Assembly (NCBI GenBank): GCA_034620365.1
Contig: JAQGEQ010000232.1
Coordinates: forward strand, 1 to 64,000
Direction: 5' to 3'
Origin: Pegea sp. RAD2-039
Taxonomy: Eukaryota > Chordata > Thaliacea > Salpida > Salpidae
Length of the DNA: 64,000 nt
In this document: positions 62,284 through 64,000 of the stretch, one piece after another
How positions within the stretch are numbered: position 1 is the first letter of the stretch
How the letters are laid out: every line of letters begins with the position of its first letter
The notes under the pieces: generated by a model
Databases searched by the model: none
Seen by the model: the letters and a program-made list of their open reading frames with translations, nothing else
Told to the model about the DNA's origin: nothing
Position numbers and translations under genes: made by a program

Positions 62284-64000
62284 TCATCCAATCTTATTCA
62301 TTTCGTGTCTACCATCAGAGACTATATACTTGTCGCTGTATTTTCTGTCAAAAAATATTTATAGTAAAGTAATCAAAGTAAAGTTGACTGTCTCATACCT
62401 TTTTCTCCACAAAATGAATATTACAATGAGAATAACAAAAGCTATAAGAAGACTAAAGATCAGATAATAAACCGATGTCCCCAATTGTGATTGTGCACAG
62501 GATGAGTTTGGGGGGAATGATGCAACTTCTGCGCACTCAAGAGTATTAAGAGGTAGACATGGAGTTGTGAAAATAATTGGATTTGATTGTAAAATGTAGC
62601 AGTTAGATGCACTGATTGTGACTTTGTAAGTAGTACCTGGCATTAAACAGGTTTTATGAAAGATCATATGATCTTCATTTAATGCATTTTCTGTGAAAGA
62701 ACAGTATAAAGATTAAACTTTTTTAAGAAGATCAAAGACTTACCAAAGCTTATATAATTAGTATCTTGATGATCAGATGAGTTGAAGAAGATACGATAAG
62801 TTATCGTTTTCTGACTGCTAGATGTAGAAAAAGTGTTCCAAATAAATGTAAAATTTCTTGAATCACTAGAGGGTACCAGTGTAAAGTTTGTTGGTTGTTC
62901 AACCTCAACCACTACAAGTAGATTCATTAAAATATTTTCAAGCAATATTTAACTTACTTGAGCAAGTTTGAACCAAATTGACTGGTAGAAGGAAATATTT
63001 TTTCGGAAGATTATCATCAAAAACGGCTTTTAATTGAAACCCGTAGTAGGTATTAGAAACTATATCAATTATTTCCAACCAGTTTTTAGAACTATATAGA
63101 AATCCAAATATTATTAAACATTAATGACGTCACCATCACTTTACCTATTTACAACATTTGTTTTGAGAATTTGATCATTTAAAGGAGCTGTCATGTGATA
63201 GCGAATTTCGAAATGCTTCAACTTCCGATCGCGATCTGATTCGCGTGGTTGATAAATCCACGAGATATTTATCGAATATGAGGTCACTTTTTCAACTTGC
63301 CACGTGACATAATCTCCACTTGGTTTTAGACTCTCTAAAGATAAATGATCAGGAAAAATCTGAGATCATCTCATCTTACTTTCTTGGAAATAGACATCCT
63401 TAAAGACATCACACGAAGTGCATTGCATACGTCCATTGACCACATAAGCGTCCCACAAATCTGAGACAGTTAAATGATGTATAAGATTCGATTAGCTTCA
63501 AGACTCACCTGGAATTTTGACGAGAAATCTTCTTTCGGAGTTTGTTACATTGATTTGCTGAAAAAAGTTCCCCTTAAAATTATTGATATCAAAAACTACA
63601 ATCTGATCCTCTTGTATCCCTGAACTCGTCCAATTACAATCGAGAAAACTTTCATTCATTCTAACACTAAATCGACAATCCATCTTAATCAAACTCACTG
63701 TAAATAACATGATGACGTCACTATACGATGACGTCAAAAGTATTACCATTACTGCAGATTTCGCGCTTAGAAGAGATTTCTTTTACATCGAATCTTATAA
63801 TTTCGTCTTTGAAGTGAAGACTATAATCACTAGGTAGAAGATCGGTGAGTCCGAATTTGGTTTCCAGTCGAATATAAAGCCATAAATTTCCAGGTTTTAA
63901 ATTATGTAATAAAACGAAATGCGTTCTTCTCTCTGCATCAGATTCCATTCCAGGAATGGCCGCAAACTCAAAATGGTTTTCATTCCGAATATAATTGTAA
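62284..64000 (-). CDS. Fibronectin-III / class I cytokine receptor-like membrane protein (3' part)
   Basis: The last eight exons lie in the window: >64000-63747, 63697-63509, 63460-63380, 63334-63145, 63091-62958, 62911-62744, 62690-62399 and 62344-62284. Introns are 45-54 bp and all phases agree; 455 residues are visible. Order: a fibronectin-III-like domain cut by the window edge; a Cys-rich module (CRFSVRMNESFLDCNW, later MQCTSCDVF) resembling the N-domain of a cytokine-binding module; and two fibronectin-III domains (about KPSGDYVTWQVEKVTSYSIN and EQPTNFTLVPSSDSRNFTFI). A Cys-containing stalk, a membrane helix (YYLIFSLLIAFVILIVIFIL) and only about 22 cytoplasmic residues (from RKRKYSDKY to EMNKIG) complete it. 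Domeless-type JAK/STAT receptors share this plan, but no STAT-docking tail is present. Many N-glycosylation sites. The N-terminus is outside the window. Confidence 0.75.

Overview
This is animal nuclear DNA: AT-rich, with protein genes split by GT-AG introns. The two clearest single-copy genes at the right end have introns of only 45-57 bp. A PP4 regulatory subunit, a cytokine-receptor-like protein and decayed pogo/Tigger and non-LTR elements fit an invertebrate, probably an arthropod such as a mite or insect. The species cannot be fixed from the sequence. Nothing bacterial or viral was seen.

Left two thirds (1-45,400): an array of duplicated units carrying two gene families that I do not recognise. 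Family 1 (called QNH here) is a five- to six-exon gene for a Gln/Asn/His-rich protein with a basic C-terminus. It has four copies, all on +: QNH1 (2163-4341), QNH2 (10047-12229, frameshifted), QNH3 (33127-34642, 5' exons lost) and QNH4 (37928-40735, an extra exon and a shortened C-terminus). A fifth reverse-strand copy survives only as flanks around 19.2-20.4 kb. Family 2 (called MNN, from its first residues) encodes proteins of about 407-434 residues: MNN-A (-, 17139-18437), MNN-B (+, 22868-24151), MNN-C (-, 27537-28865) and MNN-D (-, 43059-44363). QNH and MNN copies tend to lie tail to tail (QNH2/A, QNH4/D), and MNN-B and MNN-C also converge. Segments of 3-5 kb are repeated directly and inverted. 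The main structure is a palindrome of about 20.0-25.3 / 25.95-31.6 kb. MNN-A and MNN-C share an in-frame stop that lies inside a predicted 75-nt phase-preserving intron; the same segment is coding in B and D.

Inserted in the array are a 5'-truncated LINE (6.2-7.9 kb), an alpha-tubulin pseudogene (15.2-15.7 kb) and unidentified exon-like fragments beside a 170-bp direct repeat (14.0-15.0 kb). A dead Tigger-type transposon with terminal inverted repeats (45427-47128) marks its right edge.

From 47.1 to 57.3 kb is a very AT-rich stretch with little coding signal: a 21-bp minisatellite (51.4-51.6 kb), a short Glu/Arg/Gln-rich coiled-coil ORF (52.6-52.9 kb) and one orphan ORF (56.0 kb). The right end holds a three-exon PPP4R3/SMEK gene (57364-59823, +), a tRNA-derived SINE-like element (about 61.7-62.0 kb) and the 3' end of a single-pass fibronectin-III/cytokine-receptor-like gene (62284 to beyond 64000, -). 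That receptor's predicted cytoplasmic tail is only about 22 residues.
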